Below are positions 34,529 through 42,821 of a stretch of 64,000 nucleotides of DNA, piece by piece. Each line of letters starts with the position of its first letter. Position 1 is the first letter of the stretch. Made by a program: the position numbers and the translations under genes. The DNA is from Candidatus Bathyarchaeota archaeon (lineage in GTDB: Archaea > Thermoproteota > Bathyarchaeia > Bathyarchaeales > Bathycorpusculaceae): the NCBI GenBank assembly GCA_026014725.1, contig JAOZHV010000022.1, forward strand, positions 1-64,000, read 5' to 3'. Below the pieces are notes generated by a model, which saw nothing but the letters and a program-made list of their open reading frames with translations, did not search any database and was not told the origin of the DNA.

Positions 34529-34816
34529 TTACTTTTTGACCAGCGTTATCTCCATCGTGGAAACCATTCTGGACTTATTCTCTCCCTCGCGAGGCGGCAT
34601 TTCTGCTGTTCCAATAGCAATCTTGCTAACTTTGAGGTCTTTAATGAAGCGGTTTCTTGCGATCTCGGCGACGTCGACAGCGGTGGTGATTGCTTGGCCT
34701 CTTGCTTTTAAGGTTATTTCATTCAGTTTGCCTGAAGAGAGGCTTGTTATGATTGCCAGAACATAGCTCATTGGAGGTTTGTTTCCGACGAAGATTACAT
34801 CTGCATTTTCAGCCAT
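34529..34816 (-). CDS. alba: Alba chromatin protein
   Basis: Small basic DNA/RNA-binding protein of archaeal chromatin. The core VIFVGNKPPMSYVLAIITSL is the Alba N-terminal strand and helix, followed by LKARGQAITTAVDVAEIARNRF and a beta hairpin rich in Arg/Lys. ATG 34816 is used (GGAG nine bases upstream, inside AAAAGGAGTAAAGAAT); the track of open frame extends further upstream but is non-coding promoter DNA. The product is 95 aa, as usual. Its 5' region contains paired palindromes described separately. One copy is seen in the window. Confidence 0.93.
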   Translation of the reverse strand: MAENADVIFVGNKPPMSYVLAIITSLSSGKLNEITLKARGQAITTAVDVAEIARNRFIKDLKVSKIAIGTAEMPPREGENKSRMVSTMEITLVKK

Positions 34817-34848
34817 ATTCTTTACTCCTTTTTTGTTGTTTGCTTTGT

Positions 34849-34907
34849 GTAACGCTACAGTTACGGCTCTGCTGTGTAACAGGAACGTTACTTCCAAAAT
34901 AATTAAC
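34849..34907 (-). promoter_or_regulatory. alba control region: TATA box and twin GTAAC-N6-GTTAC palindromes
   Basis: Reading toward alba: an AT-rich TATA-like box (about 34897-34907), then palindrome 2 (GTAAC-6-GTTAC, 34876-34891), then palindrome 1 (same arms, same 6-base spacer length, 34849-34864). The two are 27 bases apart start to start. They would lie at and just after the start of transcription, the usual place for an archaeal repressor. The arms are identical and the spacers differ, as expected for a dimeric regulator's site. Confidence 0.55.
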
Positions 34908-35030
34908 AGTTCTTCCTTATAAGTCCATTGAAAACCACCATCTTTGGGGGACTTGTTGAACAACTTGGCGGTTTATGGACTGGAAAGGCTTTTCTACCGC
35001 TAAGCCGTAATTGACTTTAACATCCTACAA

Positions 35031-35669
35031 GTGGCAGGTCATGTGCTAACCAAACTTAAACAAAGAATCCAGCAAATGCTGACAACCGAAGCCAAAATCG
35101 CACATAAACTAGGCTTAACGCCTAACCGCATCAGCATAATCGGCTTTGTTCTTGCTATAGCATCAGCCATCACGTATGCCTTGGTGTCCACCCAGTCACC
35201 GTGGCTTTTGCTCTTGGCTACGTTTTTTTTGCTTGCCTCTGGCTTTAGTGATGCTTTAGACGGCATAGTTGCCCGAACGTTCAAGCAAACAACAGCTTTT
35301 GGAGGTTTCTTTGATTCTGTCCTCGACAGGTATGCTGATGTACTAGTATTCTCTGGAATAATCATCGCTAGTTTAACCAACGACGTCTTTAACCATTTTT
35401 GGACCCTTCTCATTGGTTTAGCGGCGCTTTCAGGTTCTGTTCTTGTGAGTTATACTCGTGCAAGAGCTGAAGCGGCGGGAATAAAAATGGAGTCAGTTGG
35501 TCTAGCTGAACGGGCAGAACGTATGCTAATCCTAGCGGCTACCAGCATAGTTGCGTATTTCTATATGCCAGCATTCCTTTATGGAATAGCCTTGATAGCG
35601 ATTCTCGCAAACCTGACCGTAGTGCAGAGACTGCTACATGTTTATAAAATCTTAAAGAAAGAAACGTAG
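35031..35669 (+). CDS. CDP-alcohol phosphatidyltransferase (archaeal lipid headgroup synthesis)
   Basis: The family signature D-x2-DG-x2-AR-x8-G-x3-D-x3-D is exact: D74, D77, G78, A81, R82, G91, D95, D99. It needs divalent metal and moves a CDP-linked lipid to an alcohol. The N-terminus LGLTPNRISIIGF and five or six membrane helices follow the family plan. In archaea the close relatives make archaetidylinositol phosphate or related lipids. The exact acceptor cannot be told from sequence. GTG start. It is divergent from alba. The stop nearly meets the eS26 stop (three bases apart). Confidence 0.9.
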   Translation: MAGHVLTKLKQRIQQMLTTEAKIAHKLGLTPNRISIIGFVLAIASAITYALVSTQSPWLLLLATFFLLASGFSDALDGIVARTFKQTTAFGGFFDSVLDRYADVLVFSGIIIASLTNDVFNHFWTLLIGLAALSGSVLVSYTRARAEAAGIKMESVGLAERAERMLILAATSIVAYFYMPAFLYGIALIAILANLTVVQRLLHVYKILKKET

Positions 35670-35672
35670 AGC

Positions 35673-35966
35673 TTAGTAGCGTCTTCGCCTATACTTGTTG
35701 TGGCGCTCGTTTTCCGCTCTAACTTTAACTATGCCGCGGTGAACGGCGCATGAGATACAGTAGTATTTTGTGTCAACCCATGAAGCCAAAAATGTGCCTT
35801 TTTGCCTCAGTTCTTTGGCTAATTGAGGCTCAACGAACGACACCCGACGGGTGGATTTCTTTGCCTTATCACGCGGCACCATAGACCCACAGTTTACACA
35901 TTGAACAAGCGTACTGCTTCCTTTGCTTCCTTTTGATCTTCCTCGGCTTTTTCGCTTAAACGGCAC
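35673..35966 (-). CDS. Small ribosomal subunit protein eS26
   Basis: The N-terminus is very basic (MPFKRKSRGRSKGSKGSS). A zinc site is formed by CVNCGSMVPRDKAK and CISCAVHRG, and ENERHNKYRRRR closes the protein. The pattern is that of eukaryotic and TACK/Asgard-type eS26, which many euryarchaea lack, so it helps place the organism. At 97 aa it is complete. GTG start. It is monocistronic or starts a short unit, with DUF4438 starting its own frame upstream on the same strand. Confidence 0.93.
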   Translation of the reverse strand: MPFKRKSRGRSKGSKGSSTLVQCVNCGSMVPRDKAKKSTRRVSFVEPQLAKELRQKGTFLASWVDTKYYCISCAVHRGIVKVRAENERHNKYRRRRY

Positions 35967-36015
35967 TTACTTGTGACCCTCTTTTTGTTTTCTGTCAATT
36001 ATGGATGAAACTATC

Positions 36016-36903
36016 TTATATATCTGCTCTTAGCTTGAGCAGAGAAGCCACGTTTGCTTTTCCATTTAGCTGCGGAATAATCTTGCCTGTAGGCGAAGTC
36101 ATCAATGTTGTTACGCCTGGACCGTGACCTGCCGTGACACAGTTCGTATGCACGACAACACCTACTGAGATTGCGCCTTGGCGGAAGATTCTGCCGTACG
36201 AGTGGTCAGCGTCAATGATTGCTACTAAATCGCCCAAACGCAAACTCTCCAATCCGTACTGGTCAATGATGGTTTGGTCGAAAAGTTGGATGTCGTAGTC
36301 TCCTGAGTTGACTTGGTTTGCGCCTAAACCTGAGCCCATGATTGCTGCTGGAATAACATGCGTAACTGGCACTTCAAGTTTGTCGCCGTTGGGTTTGGGG
36401 TTCCAGGCTTCTAGCAGTTTTGGGTCTGCGTTTAGGACTTTTATGCCTGGGAAATCCAAGAGTTTGAGTCCGGTACCATAGGCTTTTATGAGGATTTTGT
36501 CGCCCGGCAGGAGTTTGTCTAAAACTTCGGGCGGGAAGTCTACGAGTACATGTTCGATTCCGCCATGTTTGCCTGTAACTACGCCTTTGGCTCCTTTCGC
36601 GTCGCCTGTGGCTACGGTCGCTTGGTTGCCCACGCATGAGAGCACGTTGAGGGCTGTGTTGGCGGCTTGACCTGAGCGCGAGTCGTTTTCTTTGTTTTCG
36701 ACGCTGACGCCTGGTTCAACGTGGTCTGCTTCCCATCCGCATGCTTTGTCACCGACTCTTAGGTTGTAGGTTATGCCGCCTACTCCCGGCAACACAACTG
36801 GGTTGCCTGTTGCTGAGACATTGTAGGGTTGACGCATGGTTGGGCTTGCAACTTCGCCAACGACGGAGATTTTTATGAGTTTTTCAGCGTTTGTTTTGAG
36901 CAT
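36016..36903 (-). CDS. DUF4438 domain protein (295 aa)
   Basis: It matches the DUF4438 plan seen in archaea and some bacteria: VVLPGVGGITYNLRVGDKACGWEADHVEPGVS near the N-terminus, GKHGGIEHVLVDFP in the middle and SYGRIFRQGAISVGVVVHTNCVTAGHGPGV at the end. The several conserved Gly, His and Asp residues suggest a hydrolase-like or ligand-binding beta protein, but no function is established to my knowledge. ATG start. It lies 49 bases upstream of eS26 on the same strand; co-transcription is possible. Confidence 0.85.
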   Translation of the reverse strand: MLKTNAEKLIKISVVGEVASPTMRQPYNVSATGNPVVLPGVGGITYNLRVGDKACGWEADHVEPGVSVENKENDSRSGQAANTALNVLSCVGNQATVATGDAKGAKGVVTGKHGGIEHVLVDFPPEVLDKLLPGDKILIKAYGTGLKLLDFPGIKVLNADPKLLEAWNPKPNGDKLEVPVTHVIPAAIMGSGLGANQVNSGDYDIQLFDQTIIDQYGLESLRLGDLVAIIDADHSYGRIFRQGAISVGVVVHTNCVTAGHGPGVTTLMTSPTGKIIPQLNGKANVASLLKLRADI

Positions 36904-37048
36904 AAGTGGTTCTTCTCGGTTATGGTGGTAATCGCATGGTTTCTAATAAAAGTTGTATGAGTCTTTTTTTAAGCAACTCTTAAATTATGCGCTACTTTAT
37001 TGTTGCATTGACGCGTAGCTCGTCTAAATTGTCGGAGTGAACGAAGCG

Positions 37049-37627
37049 ATGTCTGAAATTGGTTTGAGAACTAAAATGCTCGTGAAAGACGTGATGAGTA
37101 GCCCAGTCTTTACTGTTAATGAAGATGAAACGGCAAATAAAGCGGCTGATATGATGGCGAAAGATGATTTAGGCTGCGTAATCGTCACCAATAAGGCTGG
37201 AAAATCTATCGGAATTATAACTGAGCGTGACCTCGTCATCAGGGTTGTGGCTAAGAATTTGAGGCCTGACACTATGAAGGCGAAGGATATTATGACTACT
37301 CCGCTTGTTACCATTGAGCCTGATGCCACGATAAGTGATGCGGCGCGAAGAATGACGCGACTAGATATTAGACGACTTGGCGTGATGTATAAGGGTAGCT
37401 TGGTTGGGATAATTTCAAGCAAAGACGTTTTAGGCGTTATGCCTGAGTTGATTGAAATTATGCAGGAACGCGTGCGCATCGAAGGCGCGGCGCATACCGA
37501 GGAGACGGAGGAGGCTCCACTTTCAGGTTACTGTGACCGTTGCAACGCTTACTCTGAGAGCCTAAAAGAACGCAACGGGCAAAACATCTGTGACGAATGC
37601 CGCATAGAACTTGAACAGGAAAAGTAA
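37049..37627 (+). CDS. CBS-domain pair with C-terminal zinc ribbon (192 aa)
   Basis: Two CBS domains (about 10-66 and 75-130) are visible as VKDVMSSPVFTVNEDETANKAADMM and AKDIMTTPLVTIEPDATISDAARRM, each followed by a GIITERD- or GIISSKD-type strand. A CDRCNAYSE…ICDEC zinc ribbon follows (about 160-185). CBS pairs bind adenine nucleotides, so the protein may sense energy state. The zinc ribbon may contact RNA or protein. I choose ATG 37049 with GGAG upstream; GTG 37037 overlaps that site. It stands 76 bases upstream of pyrC on the same strand, so joint control is possible. Confidence 0.85.
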   Translation: MSEIGLRTKMLVKDVMSSPVFTVNEDETANKAADMMAKDDLGCVIVTNKAGKSIGIITERDLVIRVVAKNLRPDTMKAKDIMTTPLVTIEPDATISDAARRMTRLDIRRLGVMYKGSLVGIISSKDVLGVMPELIEIMQERVRIEGAAHTEETEEAPLSGYCDRCNAYSESLKERNGQNICDECRIELEQEK

Positions 37628-37703
37628 GAATCTTCTCTATTTCTTTTTGGCTTAAAAAGCTTTAATTAACAAACCATGCGCTATTTCTAGGCTGTGACCT
37701 GTC

Positions 37704-39050
37704 TTGATTGTTGATTCTGTCCTCACCAACGCCAAAGCGTACCTAAACGGGCAAATTGTTGACTGTTGCATAGCCATCAACGAAGGCATAATTCATAAAA
37801 TCGGCAAAGAAACCCAGATGCCAAAAGCTGACGAGAAAACTGACCTGCGCAACCTCCTGGTTTTGCCTGGGTTGATTGATGAGCATGTGCATCTGCGGGA
37901 TGAGGGCAAAGCCTACAAAGAAGACTTCATTTCAGGAACTGCTGCGGCTGCGGCTGGTGGCTTCACAACGGTTTTGGATATGCCAAATAATGAGCCTGTC
38001 ACTATGAGCGCTGAGGCATTGCGGAACCGCAAGCGGGTGGCGCAGAGGAAGATTTTGGTTAATGTTGGGTTTTACTCGGAATTTCCAGTGGACTTGGGTG
38101 AAGTACAGAACATTGTTGGGGAAGGCGCGATTGGGTTTAAGCTGTTTATGGGTTGCCAAATTGGCGGATTGAACATAGATGACGATAGTGCCTTGCAAGA
38201 AGGTTTCAGGGCGGTTGCTGGTTCTAAGATGCTTGTGGCTGTTCACGCTGAAGATAAAATGATGCTTTTGACAAATGAGGAGCAGCTAAAGCGAAACAAA
38301 AAAGTCAGCACTGCCGATTTCTTGAGGGCGCACACAGAGGTTGCTGAGTTGATAGCTGTCGAACGGTTATTGAGATTGAGTGCAGAGACGGGCGCACACT
38401 TGCATTTTTGTCATGTGTCAACTAAAGAGGGCTTAGAAGCCATTGCTAAAGCAAAAAAATCAGGTCGCCAAGTAACCTGTGAGATTACACCAAACCACCT
38501 CATGCTGTCAAGTGACGATTACGCTCGTTATGGGCAGATGGCGATTATGGCTCCACCGCTCCGCAGCAAAGACAACGTTGACGCACTCTGGCGCGGGTTA
38601 GAGGACGGCACTGTTGACGCTTTGGGTTCTGACCATGCCCCCCACGCTCAAAGCGAGAAGTCAGCCAGTAGCGTTTGGGACGTGAAGGTTGGCGTTGTCG
38701 GGTTGGAAACGACTTTGCCGTTGATGTTGACTATGGTTAGGAAGAATCGGCTGTCTCTGTCTCAGGTGGTTTCGCTTTTGGCTGAGAAGCCCGCGGAAAT
38801 CTTCGGCTTGACAAATTTGGGACGTTTAGAGCAGGGCAAAAACGCAGACTTAACCGTTGTTGATTTTAACTGCCAATTCAAGATTTACGCTTCCAAATTC
38901 AAGTCTAAAGCCAAGTTCTCGCCCTACAACGGCTGGGAAGTCTGGGGCAAACCAATGAAAACCATCGTGAACGGGCAGTTAGTCATGGACGAGGGCGAAA
39001 TTGTTGCTAAGGCAGGCAGTGGCAGAGTGGTTCGGAGAGGCACCGCGTGA
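37704..39050 (+). CDS. pyrC: Dihydroorotase
   Basis: Cyclises carbamoyl aspartate in pyrimidine synthesis. Metal ligands are visible as H61-x-H63 (IDEHVHLRD), the VAVHAED and HFCHVSTKEGL segments and GSDHAPH near residue 313. TPNHL supports the amidohydrolase fold. At 448 aa it fits type I dihydroorotases. TTG start. The stop overlaps the next gene by four bases (GTGA), so pyrC and the Mut7-C gene are translationally coupled. It is separate from carAB, pyrF and the rest of the pathway. Confidence 0.93.
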   Translation: MIVDSVLTNAKAYLNGQIVDCCIAINEGIIHKIGKETQMPKADEKTDLRNLLVLPGLIDEHVHLRDEGKAYKEDFISGTAAAAAGGFTTVLDMPNNEPVTMSAEALRNRKRVAQRKILVNVGFYSEFPVDLGEVQNIVGEGAIGFKLFMGCQIGGLNIDDDSALQEGFRAVAGSKMLVAVHAEDKMMLLTNEEQLKRNKKVSTADFLRAHTEVAELIAVERLLRLSAETGAHLHFCHVSTKEGLEAIAKAKKSGRQVTCEITPNHLMLSSDDYARYGQMAIMAPPLRSKDNVDALWRGLEDGTVDALGSDHAPHAQSEKSASSVWDVKVGVVGLETTLPLMLTMVRKNRLSLSQVVSLLAEKPAEIFGLTNLGRLEQGKNADLTVVDFNCQFKIYASKFKSKAKFSPYNGWEVWGKPMKTIVNGQLVMDEGEIVAKAGSGRVVRRGTA

Positions 39051-39544
39051 AGTTTCTTGCCGATGGCATGCTGGGGAAGTTGACGCGTTGGCTTAGGATG
39101 ATTGGACAAGACGTAACCTACTCTACTAAGTTTAGCGACAGTGAGCTTTTGGAGTTGGCGAAAACAGAACAGCGTGCTTTGTTGACGAAGGATTTCCAGC
39201 TCTACAAACGCGCCATCGCGAGAGGTTTGGATGCCTTTTATGTTGAGGGCAAAACGGAATCAGAGCGGCTCGCAGAAATCTCCAAGCGTTACGGGGTACC
39301 GTTAAAGATTGACATGGACAGGTCGCATTGTCCCGTGTGCAACAGCAAACTCGAAGCAGTCACCAAAGAGCAGGTTGCTGGCGAAGTAGAAAAAAACACG
39401 TACAAGCACTATGACAAGTTCTGGAAGTGCCAAAACTGTGGACAAATCTTCTGGCAAGGCGCACACTGGAAAAAAATCGGGCAGACACTAACAGAGGCAC
39501 AACAAAAGAGCTCTGGTTCTAGCGAGGGCACCAGACGGTCTTGA
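39047..39544 (+). CDS. Mut7-C RNase domain protein with zinc ribbon (165 aa)
   Basis: The N-terminus KFLADGMLGKLTRWLRMIGQDV is the hallmark of Mut7-C/DUF5615-PIN proteins, whose fold is that of PIN-type RNases; D5 and the D/E residues around DSELLELAKTEQRALLTKD are the likely metal ligands. A four-cysteine zinc ribbon (CPVCNSKLEAV … CQNCGQIFW) follows. It is probably an RNase or RNA-binding protein. GTG start inside the pyrC stop. The 3' end overlaps the converging PIN gene by 26 bases. Confidence 0.85.
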   Translation: MKFLADGMLGKLTRWLRMIGQDVTYSTKFSDSELLELAKTEQRALLTKDFQLYKRAIARGLDAFYVEGKTESERLAEISKRYGVPLKIDMDRSHCPVCNSKLEAVTKEQVAGEVEKNTYKHYDKFWKCQNCGQIFWQGAHWKKIGQTLTEAQQKSSGSSEGTRRS

Positions 39545-39914
39545 GGTTTTCAATGCGCTTAAAGTGAGCGTCATCTGAAAAAAGAGGGCATCCCTCAAGC
39601 TGTGCGGTTGCTGCAATAACACTGTCAGCCATCGGCATCGGATGATTGCTTCTTATTTCGGCGCTCTTTACGGCGATTTGGTAATCAACATCGATAACTT
39701 GGAAGTCTCTCTGAATAGTGCTACTTCTTAATGTTGCAACAGTTTTGCCTTCCTTTCTTAAAACGATTCGGTATATCTCATGGATTGTTAGCGAGGACAC
39801 CAACCGTTCATTCACTGATTTGAACTCTTCCCTGAGTTTTTTTGCTAATTGCTGGTCAGATGTATAAAAAGATTCTGCAAAGAAGCGGGTGTCATAGAGG
39901 CGCCTATTCGTCAT
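39519..39914 (-). CDS. vapC: PIN-domain ribonuclease toxin (VapC-like)
   Basis: PIN fold with the acidic set D8 (RLYDTRFF), E46 (TIHEIYR), D97 (MADSVIAATA) and D114/D115 (LFSDDAHF). The set coordinates metal for RNA cleavage. At 131 aa it is complete. Its start overlaps the end of the AbrB-type gene by 11 bases, as in other vapBC pairs. It probably cleaves tRNA or rRNA and is blocked by its partner, but its target cannot be read from sequence. It converges with the Mut7-C gene, with which it shares 26 bases on opposite strands. Confidence 0.88.
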   Translation of the reverse strand: MTNRRLYDTRFFAESFYTSDQQLAKKLREEFKSVNERLVSSLTIHEIYRIVLRKEGKTVATLRSSTIQRDFQVIDVDYQIAVKSAEIRSNHPMPMADSVIAATAQLEGCPLFSDDAHFKRIENLKTVWCPR

Positions 39915-40140
39915 CTTCTGCCCTCATTTCATCAAGCATCTTCTTTACTTCTTCAACGGTGGCTTTACCCACACCGCTCCCTATTAAATCCAGAAAGCTC
40001 GGCTGCTTTTTTATGACTATCTTGCCGTCTTCCTCAAGGATTTGCACTTTAGAGTTTTCGCTTATGTTGAATTTTCTTCTAATCTTAACAGGTATGGTTA
40101 CTTGTCCTTTTCTTGTAACTACAACTTCTTCCACAGTCAT
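39904..40140 (-). CDS. vapB: AbrB/SpoVT-type antitoxin (VapB-like, 78 aa)
   Basis: A swapped-hairpin DNA-binding domain is visible as VVVTRKGQVTIPVKIRRKFNI (residues 6-26), followed by LEEDGKIVIKKQ and an acidic helical tail that would bind the PIN toxin. I choose ATG 40140 with GGTGAG upstream; the longer frame from 40161 runs into the operator. Start-to-stop overlap with the toxin is 11 bases. Autoregulation is likely through the inverted repeat just upstream. Confidence 0.85.
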   Translation of the reverse strand: MTVEEVVVTRKGQVTIPVKIRRKFNISENSKVQILEEDGKIVIKKQPSFLDLIGSGVGKATVEEVKKMLDEMRAEDDE

Positions 40141-40149
40141 ACTCTCACC

Positions 40150-40197
40150 AAAGTTATACAATAATGAAAGTATTACTTAAGGATAATGTATAACTTT
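40150..40197 (-). promoter_or_regulatory. Inverted-repeat operator/promoter of the VapBC pair
   Basis: Perfect 11-base arms AAAGTTATACA (40150-40160) and TGTATAACTTT (40187-40197) are separated by 26 bases holding a TTAAGTAATAC TATA-like stretch. The layout, two symmetrical half-sites around a promoter just upstream of an AbrB-type antitoxin start, is typical of toxin-antitoxin autorepression. Confidence 0.6.
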
Positions 40198-40282
40198 TAG
40201 AATTTGCGGTGTCTCCACTGCGGACAAACCTACTAGCAAGCACATACTGAAAACAAAGGCTCGCATTGAATTAACTGAATAG

Positions 40283-40927
40283 TTATTTCTTGCTACTGCT
40301 TTGGGCTCTCTTCGCTTTAAGTGTAGCGAGCTCTTTTTCTATCCTATAAATGACTTCTTCAATTGTTGGGTCTTCGGGCTTCTTTAGCTTATTCCAATTG
40401 GGGTCATCCTTACATATTCCAATCGCAATATTATAATTGTCTCTAGCTTCCGCATATCTGCCTAATTGGTCACAGACCCGAGCGAGAAGAAGGAAATGGT
40501 CATAGTGTCCCCTGTCAAATTCTGTTAAGAGTCGACCGAATTCATATGCTCCTTGAAGGTTTCCTTTTAGGATACAATCGCCAATTAAATAGTCAAGACC
40601 AAGTCTTACTCTGTATCGCACATTTAGTTCAGCTTGCTTTGAGAGCCACAATAGGGGTATAGACCGAACATATCCATCGCCTATCATATGGGGTATACCA
40701 TAGTTAGCATTCGCCAAAACTGTATCGTCTTTAACTCTCTTGATAAATTCGGTGTTTGCACCGTTTCTCTTTAAGAGGCATTTTCGAGTTATTGTAACTT
40801 CTATGCTTTTATTTGTATCAGCAAGTTTACTTGTCCAGTCATTCCGGCATTCTTCGACAGACAACCAATAGCAGTTTCCACTATTGGTTTCCAATAACAA
40901 CAGAAAAACAGGCGATAATTGCCTCAA
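40283..40927 (-). pseudogene. DUF4365 gene, C-terminal part after a frameshift
   Basis: The frame begins in mid-protein: upstream of the formal ATG it already reads QAKETQHFDECW and TIRFWLRQLSPVFLLL, the typical continuation of a DUF4365 domain. The C-terminal 120 residues form a helical TPR-like segment (YEFGRLLTEFDRGHYDHFLLLARVCDQLGRYAEARDNYNIAIGI). The break is at an A6 run on the plus strand (41005-41010), where one added base would join the parts. Such genes are common in defence and mobile regions. The intact protein would be about 295 aa. Confidence 0.65.
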
Positions 40928-41166
40928 CCAGAACCTAATTGTATCTTTTTCAACGTATTCACTCCAACATTCATCAAAGTGTTGCGTTTCCTTAGCTTGA
41001 ACCCAAAAAATATTCCTGTTGACGCACCGTTCTCAAGCAGCTCACAGCAAAAATCCAGTCCTATATCATAATCAGGAACCATCACATTCGAAAATTTGCT
41101 TAGCAAAGAAGCGACCGCATATTCTCCACTTTGCCCTTTAGTCCTAAACTGAGGAACTTTTGGCAC
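40924..41166 (-). pseudogene. DUF4365 gene, N-terminal part before the frameshift
   Basis: The start MPKVPQFRTKGQSGEYAVASLLSKF and DYDIGLDFCCELL are the DUF4365 hallmarks: a Gly-Glu N-terminal motif, then a D-x-x-x-D/E pair of PD-(D/E)xK-like type, with the missing Q-x-K (VQAK) supplied only by the other frame. After GIFFGF the frame turns to non-family sequence and stops. ATG start, no good ribosome site. See the companion entry. A homopolymer assembly error is as likely as a real mutation. Confidence 0.65.
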
Positions 41167-41340
41167 TGCTTTCCACCTTAATCATACAAAACTCTTCTTA
41201 AGCAACGCCTAATTAGTTTTTCGAAAGGCTAATTGTTTATGGAGCAAATTCATAGTTTAAATCGGAAACAAGATTAAGTAAGTTAATAACAAAAATGGTG
41301 GGTATTCACTTTCTATTTGAGCAGTATGTTTCTTGTGGTT

Positions 41341-42015
41341 TTACTGGTGTACCGCAGTTGAGTTGTGATTTGCTGTTTGTGTTGGTGCTACTGGTGGTTG
41401 TGTTGGTGGCGAATTGTTTGCATAAGGTTGTGGCGTATAGTATGGTGATTTCATGGCGAAGAAGCCGACTATTGCGAATATCCAAGCGATTAGTATCAGC
41501 AGTAAGCCGACCACGATTATTGTTAGGATAGAGCCAACCCAGAGTAGGGCACCTGCAGTTTCAAACGAGTGTTCGCCTGTTTTCTGTGCAAGGGTGCTGA
41601 AAGTTTTTCTCAGGTTCGTAGCCGCAAGAACGTAGAACACGAAAGCGACGATTATGAATATGACTCCGAGTGCTATTCCAAGTGCGTTGCCAACGGTAAG
41701 CACGGTTGTGAAGTCAGTGAATACGAAGCCAACCACGAAACTAGCAGCAGAGACAGCAAGCGCGATTAAGGCAATTATGTAGTATTTGACGCCTGTTAGC
41801 GAGTTCTGGTAGATGCTGTTGTCTTGGTAGAAATTAGAGAACTCTCTCATGGCGCGAAGCAGCAGGATGACGCCTACGATGCCAAGCGCCCAACCAACAT
41901 AAGGAATCAAACCGAGTAATAGCAGTATTGAGCCTTCCATTGCCAACGTTTTACTATATTCGAAAGTTGTTGCCAAATTTTTTTCCTCCTTGTCATTTTT
42001 TTTCTTGAGTACCAC
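41341..42015 (-). CDS. DUF996 membrane protein (224 aa)
   Basis: Fits the DUF996 family: STLAMEGSILLLLGLIPYVGWALGIVGVILLLRAMREFS-type N-terminus (here SKTLAMEGSILLLLG), followed by helices near residues 75-100, 110-135 and 155-190. A Pro/Gln/Thr-rich cytoplasmic or external tail of about 35 residues ends the protein. About five membrane spans. Function is unknown in the family. The upstream region has AT-rich DNA and GGAGGAAAAA lies within the early coding sequence, so a later start is possible. It stands alone, divergent from the wHTH-TM gene. Confidence 0.8.
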   Translation of the reverse strand: MVLKKKNDKEEKNLATTFEYSKTLAMEGSILLLLGLIPYVGWALGIVGVILLLRAMREFSNFYQDNSIYQNSLTGVKYYIIALIALAVSAASFVVGFVFTDFTTVLTVGNALGIALGVIFIIVAFVFYVLAATNLRKTFSTLAQKTGEHSFETAGALLWVGSILTIIVVGLLLILIAWIFAIVGFFAMKSPYYTPQPYANNSPPTQPPVAPTQTANHNSTAVHQ

Positions 42016-42122
42016 TAAGTGCTGTCGCGCCTATAGCCCTAACATTTAGAAATGCAGTTCTAAGGGTTAGAGTCATAAGCAAATCAACCAATAATAATCA
42101 AAAAAGGAACAAACCCGCACCA

Positions 42123-42617
42123 ATGGGCAGGGCAAACAAGAAAATGGCAAAGTCACGTGGAATAAGCTCCGACATTCAGTCACCGAGAACAAAACTACTC
42201 TTCACCATATACTCTGCCCCAAACAGCAAAATCAAAGCCGAACCCGGCGTAAAATCAAGCCTCAGCACAGCGTTAGGCTACAAGTCTGATGGACACTTCC
42301 ACTACGACTGGAACTACCTCATCGGCGCAGGCATGATAGAAGAAAAACAAGGCTACATTTCAGTGACGGAACTTGGCAAAAAAGAGTTCGCACTCCATGA
42401 AACAGCGCTTAGAAGCAACTACATCATGATTGCTATGGGCATCGCCATAATCTTTTTCACCCTCGCGCTTCAGTTTGGACTTTTGCCTCAAGAAAGCGCC
42501 ATTTTCTTCGGCGTCATCCTAATCGTAGTGGGCACCCTGTTCTTGTTGGTGAGCAGAAAAAACCGCCCCAAACTGCCCACCGCTGTGAAAGTGCTGCTAA
42601 AAGAGCTGAAGCATTGA
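42123..42617 (+). CDS. Winged-helix domain with two membrane helices (164 aa)
   Basis: Residues 20-95 resemble a winged helix (RTKLLFTIYSAPNSKIKAEPGVKSSL, with GYISVTELGKKEFA as the wing). Residues 98-143 hold two membrane helices (YIMIAMGIAIIFFTLALQFGL and AIFFGVILIVVGTLFLLV). A basic tail follows. Membrane-bound winged-helix proteins are common in archaea and may sense the envelope. No specific family. ATG 42123 is used; ATG 42144 (MAKSRGIS) is possible. Divergent from the DUF996 gene, so shared control is possible. Confidence 0.65.
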   Translation: MGRANKKMAKSRGISSDIQSPRTKLLFTIYSAPNSKIKAEPGVKSSLSTALGYKSDGHFHYDWNYLIGAGMIEEKQGYISVTELGKKEFALHETALRSNYIMIAMGIAIIFFTLALQFGLLPQESAIFFGVILIVVGTLFLLVSRKNRPKLPTAVKVLLKELKH

Positions 42618-42710
42618 ATTGTGAGAACCAGTTGAGTGCGCCCAAAAATGCGTAGCTCACCAACCTATTAGCAGCCTATTAGAAGCCTATTTGGATGCAA
42701 ATAACAGTTC

Positions 42711-42814
42711 TATGCACAAACCTATAGGGGGTAGGTGCTATTGCCGCTTTCTCAAGCCATTAGCATGTTGAAAATCAGCGCTTTAAATAGGGGGATAGGG
42801 TCGATGGCAAAGCA
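42711..42814 (+). repeat. Dispersed intergenic repeat, copy A
   Basis: Two conserved blocks: A1 at 42711-42743 (containing CCTATAGGGGGTAGG and GTGCTATTG) and A2 at 42779-42814 (CGCTTTAAATAGGGGGATA and GGCAAAGCA). Copy B near 51.1-51.3 kb carries both in inverted orientation and order; copy C near 52.0 kb carries 25 bases of A1, also inverted. The rest of the gap before carB contains no ORF of note. Confidence 0.7.
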
Positions 42815-42821
42815 ACAAACC

